From contig NZ_CP019288.1 of assembly GCF_009901525.1 (NCBI RefSeq), positions 434,001 through 498,000 on the forward strand: 64,000 nt of DNA, read 5' to 3'. Position 1 is the first letter of the stretch. Every line of letters starts with the position of its first letter. The notes under the pieces were generated by a model, which searched no databases, had not been told where the DNA came from, and saw only the letters and a program-made list of their open reading frames with translations. Shown piece by piece: positions 35,844 to 44,586 of this stretch. A program made the translations under genes and the position numbers. Source of the stretch: Kordia antarctica (GTDB lineage Bacteria; Bacteroidota; Bacteroidia; Flavobacteriales; Flavobacteriaceae).

Positions 35844-36212
35844 TGTAAATTTGAGCTAATTTTAATCTGCATTATAGCGCAGATTCAAGCCGATGCCAAA
35901 GGTACTTATTTATATGCTGATTTTGAAATGATGCCTAGAAAGAATGCTATTGGTTAAAGTTTGTTTTCTTTTGGTTCGTTTCCTTTAGGAAAGCAAAGAA
36001 ATGAACATAAAACTATAACCAGTTGTGCATTTTTAATTCAAAAGTATAATGAAGCGTCAGTTCGAGTGATTTTGAGGCACGAAAAATCGTATCGAGAACC
36101 ATTTTAGTGTAAAAAAATCTATTCTCGATACAAATTTTACTCATTTTCAATCGTAAAATTCACTCGAATTGACGAATTTTATCAAAATCCACAACGAGTA
36201 ACTATACTAAAC
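35844..36212. other. Intergenic region between mutS2 and ung
   Basis: Divergent promoters are expected for both genes. A long family A palindromic repeat occupies about 36054-36175 (TTCGAGTGATTTTGAGGCAC ... TTCACTCGAATTGACG) with ATCGAGAACC / TTCTCGAT as an inner pair. No gene is visible. Confidence 0.6.
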
Positions 36213-36878
36213 ATGATTATAAAAATAGACGAAAGCTGGAAGTTTCATTTGAATGATGAATTTGAGAAACCATATTTTAAAGAGTTATTAACTTTTGTAA
36301 AGTCTGAATACACACAGAATCAATGCTTCCCGAAAGGCACAGCTATTTTTGCTGCGTTTGATCAGTGTCCATTTCACAGATTGAAAGTGGTTATTATTGG
36401 ACAAGATCCATATCACGGCGTTGGACAAGCAAATGGTTTGTCTTTTTCTGTGAATGACGGAATTTCGCATCCACCATCGTTACAAAATATTTTTAAAGAG
36501 CTTAAACGCGATATTGGAATTGCTCCACCAGAAAGTGGAAATTTAGAACGTTGGGCAAAACAAGGCGTTTTATTATTAAATGCAACATTGACAGTTCGTG
36601 CACATGAAGCTGGAAGTCACCAAAAACAAGGTTGGGAAACGTTTACAGACGCTGTGATTAAGATGATTTCCGAGAAAAAGGAAAATGTAGTATTCTTACT
36701 TTGGGGCGGATTTGCCAAGAAGAAAGGAGCAAAGGTGGATGCAACGAAACATTATGTATTAACTTCTGGTCATCCATCGCCATTGAGCGCGAATAGAGGT
36801 TTTTGGTTTGACAATAAACATTTTAGTCGCTGTAATGATTATTTGGTAAGTAAACGGATTGAAGGAATTCGGTGGTAA
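36213..36878 (+). CDS. ung: Uracil-DNA glycosylase
   Basis: Removes uracil from DNA to start base-excision repair, in the cytoplasm. Family 1 motifs are complete: the water-activating D65 in GQDPYHGVGQANGLSFSV and H187 in SGHPSPLSANRGF, plus the uracil-specificity Asn in LLLNATLTVRAHEAGSH. The length of 221 is standard. The ATG follows an AT-rich leader. It stands alone, between repeat-filled spacers. Confidence 0.97.
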   Translation: MIIKIDESWKFHLNDEFEKPYFKELLTFVKSEYTQNQCFPKGTAIFAAFDQCPFHRLKVVIIGQDPYHGVGQANGLSFSVNDGISHPPSLQNIFKELKRDIGIAPPESGNLERWAKQGVLLLNATLTVRAHEAGSHQKQGWETFTDAVIKMISEKKENVVFLLWGGFAKKKGAKVDATKHYVLTSGHPSPLSANRGFWFDNKHFSRCNDYLVSKRIEGIRW

Positions 36879-37222
36879 TCAGAAAGAGTTTAGTATTGAG
36901 AAGTGAGTATTGAGGTTAGTTATCGATATCATTTCGTCAAGTTGAACTTGATTTAACTTCGCATAATAATCTATGTAGCGGAAAAATAGACTTCTTAGAT
37001 TGTTGGATTTTTAGACTTGCTTAGATTTTTTTAGTAGTTTAATTTGTTTTCAAAGTACTTCTCTATACAAAATTTCTGCGAAATTCCACTCGAAGTGACG
37101 TTTTTAGACTTGCTTAGAATTTTAGTCATTGAATCCTTTAATCTTTCAATCAAAATAGAAATAAGAAAAGGTTGTAACATTTTAAATGTTACAACCTTTT
37201 ATATATAATTGGATAGTTTTTC
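36879..37222. other. Repeat-rich spacer after ung
   Basis: A family A repeat at about 37047-37101 (CTCTATACAAAATTTCTGCG ... ACTCGAAGTGACG) is followed by a long perfect hairpin at 37166-37200. No gene is seen. Confidence 0.6.
37166..37200. terminator. Bidirectional terminator, perfect 17-bp stem
   Basis: AAAAGGTTGTAACATTT and its exact reverse complement around a central T. T-runs lie at the ends on both strands, so it can stop the small lipoprotein transcript (minus) and readthrough from ung (plus). Confidence 0.85.
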
Positions 37223-37387
37223 TTAGTAAACTTCTACACAAGAAGCATCTTCTGCAGTTGCAGTCATGATGTAGTTTTCTTTAGCATCATCTGTATCAGC
37301 GAAATTAACGCCTTTTCCCATACAGTTAGATCCACAAGAAGCTAAAAATAATCCTGCTGCTGCTAATAATAGTATTGATTTTTTCAT
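37223..37387 (-). CDS. Small lipoprotein
   Basis: A 54-residue open frame (MKKSILLLAAAGLFLASCGSN at the start) with a typical lipobox LASC, so mature Cys17 would be lipidated. The mature peptide has only about 38 residues, is acidic, and has two further Cys (in SNCMGKG and DASCVEVY) that could form a disulfide. Perfect terminator 23 bp downstream. No family is recognised, but lipobox, start and terminator together support a real gene. Confidence 0.78.
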   Translation of the reverse strand: MKKSILLLAAAGLFLASCGSNCMGKGVNFADTDDAKENYIMTATAEDASCVEVY

Positions 37388-37753
37388 AATGATAGTAGTT
37401 GTAATGTTAATAATCTGATAAATTAGTTTGGTTTAAGCTAGAAAGTAATGTTTTGCCCTTACTACTTTCTGATAACAAATGTAATACGCCAACTCTTAAT
37501 TAAATCATTTAATCGTTTACATGTATAATTTCTCGTTAACTTACATAAAATCGTGCTTTTGTGTCGATTCATAGGGGCAAAAGCACCACTCGTCGACATT
37601 TATCCCTTTTTAAAAAGGGGAAAAAGCCCCTAAAAAAACAGGTGCTTTTACTTGTATAAATTCTTAATGTGTTGATATACTTGAGTTGGAAGAGAAATTG
37701 TGCGCATTAAAAAAACGTTCGATAGAACGCTTCGTCGAAATATGCTATGTTTT
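37388..37753. other. Intergenic region with a structured segment
   Basis: No gene is seen. The stretch 37573-37648 contains interlocking inverted repeats: AAAGCACC (37580) with GGTGCTTT (37641), AGGGG (37616) with CCCCT (37627), and AGGGGC (37573) competing for the same GCCCCT. It may be a terminator of the minus-strand operon ending at 37754 or a structured RNA. Confidence 0.5.
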
Positions 37754-38608
37754 CTAGGAGATTTTGTACGTAAGCTGATCATAATCCCACTTTTCTGGAA
37801 TAATATCTAAATTTAGCAGTTTGTTTTGCACTTTAGTAATGGTTTCTTCATCTATGAGTTCTTGACTCCATTCTGTTAATGATAACCATTCTTGCACATC
37901 TTCTAATTGTTGTTCGTAGCGTGTTGCAATCGTTTGATCGATCATTGGAATGTCTTTAAATTCCGAAGTTGTTGCGTTGATGATGTCTAATATTGTCTTC
38001 ACCGTTTCTTCATCTTCTTCTAGCAATTCTGTTCGTACAGCAATCACAAAACATGGCCAAGGTGTCGGACAATCGGCAATTCTTCTAAAAATCCCTTGAT
38101 CTACGAGTGGTTTTGTCGTAAAATGTTCCCACATAAAGTAATCACCCTTTCCTTTATTTAAACCATCAATGGCGCCTTCTAAGTTATTAATGACTTCAAA
38201 ATCTAAGTTTTCTGTGTCCCAACCGTTATTTTCAGCATTGATATACGCCATTAGATGCGAACCTGAACCATATCGACTAATGGCAGCTTCTGTACCTTTT
38301 AAATCTTCTATCGTTTTGTATTTTGAATCTGCGGCAACGTGAATTCCCCAAATTAAAGGCGATTGCACAAAGGTTTGTACTATTTTAGAAGGATTTCCAT
38401 CAATGATATCTTTTATGATTCCTTCCGTAAGAATAACGGCAATGTCAATTTTTTCACTTCGAAGTGCTTTACACATAGCACCAGTTCCGCCAGGATAATC
38501 TTTCCATCGCAAACTGATTCCTTCTTTTTCGTAAGCACGTTCTGTAAGTGTAAGATACCAAGCTAAGTTAAAATGTTCAGGAACTCCACCAATATTTATT
38601 TTTTTCAT
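37754..38608 (-). CDS. Periplasmic-binding-fold protein of NMT1/THI5-like type
   Basis: 284 residues resembling the solute-binding family that includes NrtA, SsuA and THI5: INIGGVPEHFNLAWYLTL, the loop YPGGTGAMCKALRSEKIDIAVI, and EDLKGTEAAISRYGSGSHLM. There is no signal peptide or lipobox, so it may be cytoplasmic, acting as a sensor or as an enzyme like the THI5/Mqn groups rather than as a transporter part; no ABC permease is nearby. It is the last gene of a minus-strand operon with a SUI1 protein, a DUF1835 protein and a nucleoside phosphorylase, starting 14 bp after the latter. The ligand is unknown. Confidence 0.8.
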   Translation of the reverse strand: MKKINIGGVPEHFNLAWYLTLTERAYEKEGISLRWKDYPGGTGAMCKALRSEKIDIAVILTEGIIKDIIDGNPSKIVQTFVQSPLIWGIHVAADSKYKTIEDLKGTEAAISRYGSGSHLMAYINAENNGWDTENLDFEVINNLEGAIDGLNKGKGDYFMWEHFTTKPLVDQGIFRRIADCPTPWPCFVIAVRTELLEEDEETVKTILDIINATTSEFKDIPMIDQTIATRYEQQLEDVQEWLSLTEWSQELIDEETITKVQNKLLNLDIIPEKWDYDQLTYKIS

Positions 38609-38622
38609 TTGATGCTTTTGTA

Positions 38623-39492
38623 TTATGCTAATTTCCCTAAGGTATATTGAATCAATGTATCAACTGTTTCTTTGGGCGTTTTGCTGAATTCTCCAAGTGG
38701 TCGGTTTGCAATGATTGCATTCATAGACAGCGAACGATGTCCTAATAAGTTTGCCAATCCGTAAATTCCGGCAGTTTCCATTTCTAAGTTTGTTATTTTT
38801 TTATTGTTATGATTGAATGCTGCAAGCTTTTCATTTAGCTGTTCATCTTGAACGTTTAATCGTATTTTTCGACTTTGCGGACCGTAAAATCCACAATTTG
38901 TCGCCGTAAAACCTAAAACTGTTTGTTCCGACGAAAATTGGTCGATCAATTCCTGATTTGCTTTCACAACATATGGAAAAGATTTTTTGGGCGACCAATT
39001 GGTTTGTTTTACAAATGCTTCTGCCATTTCTTCATCCAATACATGATCGCACTCATAAAAGTGTAATAAACTGTCGAATCCAATAGCAAGTTCGCTAATT
39101 AGAAAAGCATCAACAGGAATAGCTGTTTGAATAGAGCCAGAAGTTCCAATGCGAATAATATCAAGCTGTGTGAAGTCTTTTTTTACTTCTCGCGAATTAA
39201 AATCTACATTTACAAGCGCATCCAATTCATTGAAAACAATATCAATATTGTCCGTTCCGATTCCTGTGGAAAGTACCGAAATACGTTTTCCGTTCAGCAT
39301 TCCTGTATGTGTGACAAATTCGCGTTTTGCTTTTTTTAGTTCGATTGAATCAAAATATTTACTAACAGAAGCCACACGATCAGGATCGCCAACGGTAATT
39401 ATTGTTGTTGCAATGTCTTCAGGTAGAAGGTTTAAGTGGTAAATACTTCCGTCAGGATTTATAATTAATTCAGATGCTGCTATTTTACTCAT
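38623..39492 (-). CDS. Nucleoside phosphorylase (PNP/UDP family)
   Basis: 289 residues. Phosphate- and substrate-binding motifs of the PNP_UDP_1 fold are present: TVGDPDRVASVSKYF, TGMLNGKRISVLSTGIGTDN, RIGTSGSIQ and TNLEMETAGIYGLANLLG, where Glu contacts the ribose. These enzymes split nucleosides with phosphate into base and ribose-1-phosphate. Resembles uridine phosphorylase more than purine phosphorylase, but the base cannot be fixed from sequence alone. The start overlaps the end of the DUF1835 gene by 8 bp, showing co-translation. Confidence 0.9.
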   Translation of the reverse strand: MSKIAASELIINPDGSIYHLNLLPEDIATTIITVGDPDRVASVSKYFDSIELKKAKREFVTHTGMLNGKRISVLSTGIGTDNIDIVFNELDALVNVDFNSREVKKDFTQLDIIRIGTSGSIQTAIPVDAFLISELAIGFDSLLHFYECDHVLDEEMAEAFVKQTNWSPKKSFPYVVKANQELIDQFSSEQTVLGFTATNCGFYGPQSRKIRLNVQDEQLNEKLAAFNHNNKKITNLEMETAGIYGLANLLGHRSLSMNAIIANRPLGEFSKTPKETVDTLIQYTLGKLA

Positions 39493-40414
39493 GTTTTGTA
39501 ATTAGTTGTTTTGATAGATGATAGCAATATTCATATTTTTTGCAATTGCCATAAATAGTATCATCTTTAAGTTGATCATAAAAGCTTTTCATATGATCCA
39601 TTGCTAAAAGTCCTTGTCGATTTAAGACTAATCGTTCATTTTCTATTTCGAAGAAAGAAGCTAATTTAGCAATTATTTTTCGGATTTGTAAATCTCCAAA
39701 CCCATAATATCCTTGATATTGCAAAACGTAACCTGTTAATTGTAAGGTACTCTTTATCTTTTCTTTTTGAATGATTTTGAGAAGATGTGTTTCCAAGACA
39801 TTTAATCCGTTTGATACAGCAGGAAATCTTTTTAAATGCGCATTGATACAGCTTGATAGATACGGAAAAGAAGATTTTACCGTAACGTATTTTTTAAAGT
39901 CTGTATGATCGTTTGTGCAATACAATCGCCATAAGTCATCGGCGAGTCGGATATCTTCTTTTGTAAGCTCAATTCTATTGTCGTATTGTGTTTCTAGTTG
40001 TTTGTCAGTAAGTTCTCCCAATCCTTTTAAATTGGGTTCATGCTCTATCCAACCGCTACATACTAAATAAATAGGAGCTTTTATATGCAATTGTTTTAAA
40101 TGACTTAAAGCAGCAATCATATTTATATGACAAAATAAATCATATTCAAACCATAATACTATGGACGTATATTTCGCGTAATTTGTAGTTAATAAAGGTA
40201 TTAAGAATGAACTTGTATACGTTTCTTCTGTTGCGTTAAATTGCTGTAAGTAGGAGAGACGTTCGTTTTTAAACGCTTTCGATTTTAAATCATATACAGT
40301 TTTTCCTTCGCATAACATTTCACGCCAAACCAATTGATCGTCATGAATATCGATGTCTTCAAGTCGCGAAATTAAAGTATCGCCATTGAGAATATGTAGT
40401 GTTTGATGATTCAT
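39485..40414 (-). CDS. DUF1835 domain-containing protein
   Basis: 309 residues. The N-terminal HILNGDTLISRLED and WREMLCEGKTVYDL, followed by VLWFEYDLFCHINMIAALSHL, match DUF1835, a domain of unknown function found in Bacteroidota and Firmicutes. The C-terminal third is helical with GLLAMDHMKSFYDQL. There are no membrane segments. It starts one base after the stop of the SUI1 gene and overlaps the nucleoside phosphorylase gene, so it is the second gene of the operon. The role is unknown. Confidence 0.82.
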   Translation of the reverse strand: MNHQTLHILNGDTLISRLEDIDIHDDQLVWREMLCEGKTVYDLKSKAFKNERLSYLQQFNATEETYTSSFLIPLLTTNYAKYTSIVLWFEYDLFCHINMIAALSHLKQLHIKAPIYLVCSGWIEHEPNLKGLGELTDKQLETQYDNRIELTKEDIRLADDLWRLYCTNDHTDFKKYVTVKSSFPYLSSCINAHLKRFPAVSNGLNVLETHLLKIIQKEKIKSTLQLTGYVLQYQGYYGFGDLQIRKIIAKLASFFEIENERLVLNRQGLLAMDHMKSFYDQLKDDTIYGNCKKYEYCYHLSKQLITKHE

Positions 40415-40765
40415 TTATCCGCCAACACGTTTTACATTGTATCCTTCTTTTTGTAGAATTTGAACAATTTTATCTCTATAATTCCCTTGAATGATAATTT
40501 CGTTGTCTTTCACGCTTCCGCCAACGCCACATTTTACCTTTAGTAGTTTGGCTAAAATTTTCAAATCTTCTTCTAAGCCAACAAAACCTTTGACAACGGT
40601 TACTACTTTTCCACCACGACCTTTGTTGCTAAAGTGTGCTTCTAAGTATTGTTCTTTCGATGAAAGCGTTTCTTCTGCCTGATTGTTTTCGAGTTCAAAA
40701 TCATCATCTGTAGAGAATACAAATCCTCCCAAATCGTCTAAACTGCTGAGTTTTTTATTTCCCAT
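40415..40765 (-). CDS. SUI1/eIF1-family translation factor
   Basis: 116 residues. The C-terminal 80 residues carry the SUI1 core: RGGKVVTVVKGF, LKILAKLLKVKCGVGGSVKD and IIIQGNYRDKIVQILQKEGY. Bacterial members (YciH type) bind the small ribosomal subunit and may proofread initiation. The first 35 residues are acidic and disordered. First gene of the minus-strand operon running to 37754. Confidence 0.93.
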   Translation of the reverse strand: MGNKKLSSLDDLGGFVFSTDDDFELENNQAEETLSSKEQYLEAHFSNKGRGGKVVTVVKGFVGLEEDLKILAKLLKVKCGVGGSVKDNEIIIQGNYRDKIVQILQKEGYNVKRVGG

Positions 40766-41329
40766 AGGTATTGTACACTTATTTAGTGATTCATTTGGTA
40801 TAAATATGTTATTTCAAAAAATCTTTTAAAGATAACTATTTTTTGTGTGATGAATGTGCTTAATTCCCTGTGTTTTGGAGCGATTGATTTTAAAAAGAGT
40901 GTATTTTGAATTTATGAATAGGTAAACTTCTTCATGAAACAATTACAAAGATATTTTTATATTAAAAAGAAAAGTAGTTGCTAAATAGTTCATTTTTAGT
41001 TTATTATTTTCATTTTCTTTGCTCGCACAAAGAAAACAGAAACAAAAGAAAGTGCGCTTTTTCCAGAGGTATTTTTAGTTTTTCTATTGAAAACTAAAAC
41101 CGAATCTATTTTTCTGAATTTTAGTTTCCTAAGCTCTGTTTACTGCATAAAGTAGATTTATCAATGTTTTTCAAATCTTAGAAATTTCAAACGAAAAAAA
41201 GCTACTATACTGCGGAAAAAGGGAAAAAGTACTAACAAGACAAATTATCGAATTCAAACAAAAAAAACACCAAAAGCTATTGCGATTAGTGTTTGTATGA
41301 TTGTTTATATTTTTTTCTTTCGATAGGAA
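40766..41329. other. Long non-coding region with a dispersed inverted-repeat element
   Basis: No gene is visible. The segment about 40981-41160 is a copy, in opposite orientation, of 58500-58668 (shared TTTGCTCGCACAAAG and AGTGCGCTTTTTCCAGAGGT). The rest is AT-rich, with the SUI1 operon promoter expected near 40800. Confidence 0.65.
40981..41160 (+). repeat. About 170-bp dispersed repeat, copy 1
   Basis: Matches the reverse complement of 58500-58668 from TAGTTCATTTTTAG through TTTGCTCGCACAAAG, AAAGAAAGTGCGCTTTTTCC and AGAGGTATTTTTAG, with decreasing identity to AAGCTCT. It contains a small stem (TTTCTTTG / CAAAGAAA). Confidence 0.75.
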
Positions 41330-42280
41330 TTATTTCTTTACCAATCCAAGTTCAATAAGTCGCTGATTTAAAAATTCGCCAGCAGTAATATCATCAAATT
41401 TCTTCGGATTGTCTTTATCAACACAGTTTTCAAGGCAATCTAAAGGCATTTCGCTAATTGGATGCATAAAGAAAGGAATTGAATAGCGTGAGTTTCCCCA
41501 AAGTTCTCTTGGTGGATTCACAACTCTGTGTATCGTAGATTTCAACTTATTATTACTGTGACGCGATAACATATCGCCCACATTAATTACTATTTCATCA
41601 GGTTCCGCAATTGCGTCTAGCCATTCGCCATCATGACGTTGCACTTGCAAGCCTTTTCCTTGTGATCCCATTAATAAGGTTATCAAATTGATATCTCCAT
41701 GCGCTGCCGCACGTACAGCATCTTTAGGTTCGCTTGTGATTGGTGGATAGTGAATTGGACGTAAAATACTGTTTCCGTTTTTGATGAAATTGTCAAAATA
41801 AAATTCATCCAATCCTAAGTATAAAGACAATGCTCTTAACACATAAACGCCAGTTTTCTCTAGCATTTGATAGGTTTCTTTACCGACAGCATTGAATTTT
41901 GGCAATTCCTTGACTTTTACATTATCAGGATATTCTTTTTTTAATTCATCATTATCTTCTACATATTGACCAAAATGCCAGAATTCTTTTAAATCGCCTA
42001 CTTTTCTACCTTTCGCGCTTTCTTTTCCAAAAGAAACATATCCGCGTTGTCCGCCGATTCCTTCTATTTCATAGCTGCTTTTTGTTTCTAGTGGTAACGA
42101 AAAGAATTTTTTGATCTCATCGTATAAATTATCTACTAAAGTATCGCTTAAAAAATGTCCTTTTAAGGCAACAAAACCAATATCTTCATAGGCTTTTCCT
42201 ATTTCATCAATAAACTTTTGCTTTCTTTTAGGATCATCAGATAAGAAATCAGTAAGATCTACACTTGGGATATTTTTCAT
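41330..42280 (-). CDS. Isopenicillin-N-synthase-like Fe(II)/2-oxoglutarate oxygenase
   Basis: 316 residues with both domains of the family: the N-terminal DIOX_N part (IPSVDLTDFLSDDPKRK, EDIGFVALKGHFL) and the C-terminal jelly roll. Iron ligands are H194 and D196 in AAHGDINLITLL and H251 in STIHRVVNP; the co-substrate motif R265-Y-S267 is in NSRYSIPFF. It oxidises a small molecule; the substrate is unknown. It is divergent from the E1 dehydrogenase gene and has no operon partner. Confidence 0.92.
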   Translation of the reverse strand: MKNIPSVDLTDFLSDDPKRKQKFIDEIGKAYEDIGFVALKGHFLSDTLVDNLYDEIKKFFSLPLETKSSYEIEGIGGQRGYVSFGKESAKGRKVGDLKEFWHFGQYVEDNDELKKEYPDNVKVKELPKFNAVGKETYQMLEKTGVYVLRALSLYLGLDEFYFDNFIKNGNSILRPIHYPPITSEPKDAVRAAAHGDINLITLLMGSQGKGLQVQRHDGEWLDAIAEPDEIVINVGDMLSRHSNNKLKSTIHRVVNPPRELWGNSRYSIPFFMHPISEMPLDCLENCVDKDNPKKFDDITAGEFLNQRLIELGLVKK

Positions 42281-42536
42281 TTAATTCAAGTTTAAATTTT
42301 TAAGAAACGTGTGGTTTATAGCTAATTCTGTTTGATTATCATAAAACCAATTGTTAATAACTTTATAGCAGTTAAATGCTTGCTTCTACAAATGTAGCTA
42401 AAAATTTACGGTTGAAAAAGGAGAGTTATTAACAATTTAAAAAATTAGTAAAATGTATTTTGATGAATCATTTTTTTTAATCAATTTTGAATATATATTT
42501 AATGCACTGAAATAATTGCCAACCATAGAACAATCG

Positions 42537-44513
42537 ATGTTATACAAAAAAGGAAATTTGACCAACGAAACGTTGATCTCATTATATAAGAAAATGCTGA
42601 AACCGAGAATGATAGAGGAGAAGATGTTAATTCTGCTTCGTCAAGGAAAAATCTCAAAATGGTTCGGCGGAATTGGGCAAGAAGCCATTGCTATTGGCGT
42701 AACTTCTGCGCTTACAAAAGACGAATATATTTTACCAATGCACCGTAATTTAGGTGTTTTTACGACGCGAGAAATTCCGTTGTATCGGTTGTTTTCGCAA
42801 TGGCAAGGAAAAGCTAATGGATTTACAAAAGGGCGCGATCGTAGTTTTCACTTCGGAACACAAGAATTTAATATTGTGGGAATGATTTCACATTTAGGTC
42901 CGCAATTAGGCGTTGCAAGTGGAATTGCGTTGGCAAATAAATTAAAAGAAAATAAACACGCTTGTGCTGTATTTACAGGCGAAGGCGGAACAAGTGAAGG
43001 CGATTTTCATGAAGCTTTAAATGTTGCTTCTGTGTGGAGTTTGCCTGTATTATTCTGTATTGAAAATAACGGTTACGGACTTTCCACACCAACTTCGGAG
43101 CAATATAATTGTGAAAACCTTGCTGATAGAGGCAAAGGTTACGGAATGGAATCTCATATTATTGATGGAAATAATATTTTAGAAGTCTATTCGAAAGTTT
43201 CTGAACTTGCCGATAGTATTCGCGAGAATCCAAGACCAATTTTATTGGAATTTAAAACATTTCGCATGCGCGGACATGAAGAAGCAAGTGGCACAAAGTA
43301 CGTTCCTGATGAATTGATGGATGCTTGGGCAGCGAAAGATCCGATAGATATGTATCGTAATTTTTTAATGTTTGAAGGTTTACTCACAACGCAAATTGAT
43401 GAAGTTTTTAGAAATGAAATTACGAATGAAATCAACGAAAATTTACAACTTGCTTTTGATGAAGAGAAGATAATTTCTACTAAAACAAAAGAATTAAGTG
43501 ATGTTTATAAAGAGTCAATATATCAAGAAGTTACATCAACTTCAGAAACAGAAAATATTCGTTTTATAGATGCCATTTCTGAAGGATTAAAACAGTCTAT
43601 GGAAAAGCATGATGATTTGATTATCATGGGACAAGATATTGCCGAATATGGAGGCGTTTTTAAGATTACGGATACATTTGTAGATCAGTTTGGAAAGGAA
43701 CGCGTGCGCAATACGCCAATTTGTGAATCAGCAATTGTTGCTGCTGCATATGGACTTTCTATAAACGGAATAAAATCTGTTGTGGAAATGCAATTTGCTG
43801 ATTTCGTTTCGAGCGGATTCAACCCAATTGTAAATTTATTAGCAAAATCACAGTATCGCTGGAATGAGAATGCAGCTGTTGTGATACGAATGCCTTGTGG
43901 CGCAGGCGTTGGCGCAGGACCATTTCATTCGCAAACGAACGAAGCTTGGTTTACTAAAACGCCAGGATTAAAAGTGGTGTATCCAGCATTTCCGTATGAT
44001 GCAAAAGGATTGTTGGCAACAGCTATAAACGATCCAAATCCTGTGTTATTCTTCGAACACAAAGCGTTATATAGAAGTATTCGTCAAGATGTTCCAACGG
44101 ATTATTACACATTACCTTTAGGAAAAGCTTCTTTGTTGAAAGAAGGAAACGATATAACGATTATAACGTATGGAGCCGCTGTACATTGGGCTTTAGAAAC
44201 GTTAGACAAGAATCCTGAAATCTCTGCGGATTTGATTGATTTACGTTCGTTACAACCATTAGATACTGAAGCTATTTATACTTCAGTCAAGAAAACAGGA
44301 AAGGCGATCATTTTACAGGAAGATTCTTTGTTTGGAAGTATTTCGAGTGATATTTCAGCTATGATTATGGAAAATTGCTTTGAATACCTTGACGCGCCTG
44401 TAAAACGTCTGGCAAGCATGGAAACGCCAATTCCGTTTGAACAAGGATTAGAGCAACAGTATTTAGCGAAGAATGAGTTTGAAGCGGCTCTTTTAGACTT
44501 GTTGGAGTACTAG
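42537..44513 (+). CDS. Fused alpha/beta E1 component of a 2-oxoacid dehydrogenase
   Basis: 658 residues from the ATG at 42537; a TTG seven codons earlier is possible. Residues about 1-325 are the alpha part with the thiamine-diphosphate motif GEGGTSEGDFHEALNVASVW to NNGYGLSTP. About 340-658 are the beta part (IIMGQDIAEYGGVFKITD, GLSINGIKSVVEMQFADF, VVIRMPCGAGVGAGPFHSQ). It decarboxylates a 2-oxoacid and passes the acyl group to a lipoyl E2, which is not in this window. The fusion is common in Bacteroidota and is usually annotated for branched-chain 2-oxoacids. The substrate remains an inference. Confidence 0.92.
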   Translation: MLYKKGNLTNETLISLYKKMLKPRMIEEKMLILLRQGKISKWFGGIGQEAIAIGVTSALTKDEYILPMHRNLGVFTTREIPLYRLFSQWQGKANGFTKGRDRSFHFGTQEFNIVGMISHLGPQLGVASGIALANKLKENKHACAVFTGEGGTSEGDFHEALNVASVWSLPVLFCIENNGYGLSTPTSEQYNCENLADRGKGYGMESHIIDGNNILEVYSKVSELADSIRENPRPILLEFKTFRMRGHEEASGTKYVPDELMDAWAAKDPIDMYRNFLMFEGLLTTQIDEVFRNEITNEINENLQLAFDEEKIISTKTKELSDVYKESIYQEVTSTSETENIRFIDAISEGLKQSMEKHDDLIIMGQDIAEYGGVFKITDTFVDQFGKERVRNTPICESAIVAAAYGLSINGIKSVVEMQFADFVSSGFNPIVNLLAKSQYRWNENAAVVIRMPCGAGVGAGPFHSQTNEAWFTKTPGLKVVYPAFPYDAKGLLATAINDPNPVLFFEHKALYRSIRQDVPTDYYTLPLGKASLLKEGNDITIITYGAAVHWALETLDKNPEISADLIDLRSLQPLDTEAIYTSVKKTGKAIILQEDSLFGSISSDISAMIMENCFEYLDAPVKRLASMETPIPFEQGLEQQYLAKNEFEAALLDLLEY

Positions 44514-44586
44514 ACGCGCTTTGCTTTTGGAAACGGCTTTGCCTTTGGTATCGCTTCGCTCTTGGTATTTTGGTATGTGATTTTTT

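Noticed and set aside
42281-42536. Possible tRNA or riboswitch in the spacer before the E1 dehydrogenase
   Set aside because: No cloverleaf or known riboswitch pattern found; AT-rich with no stable stem.
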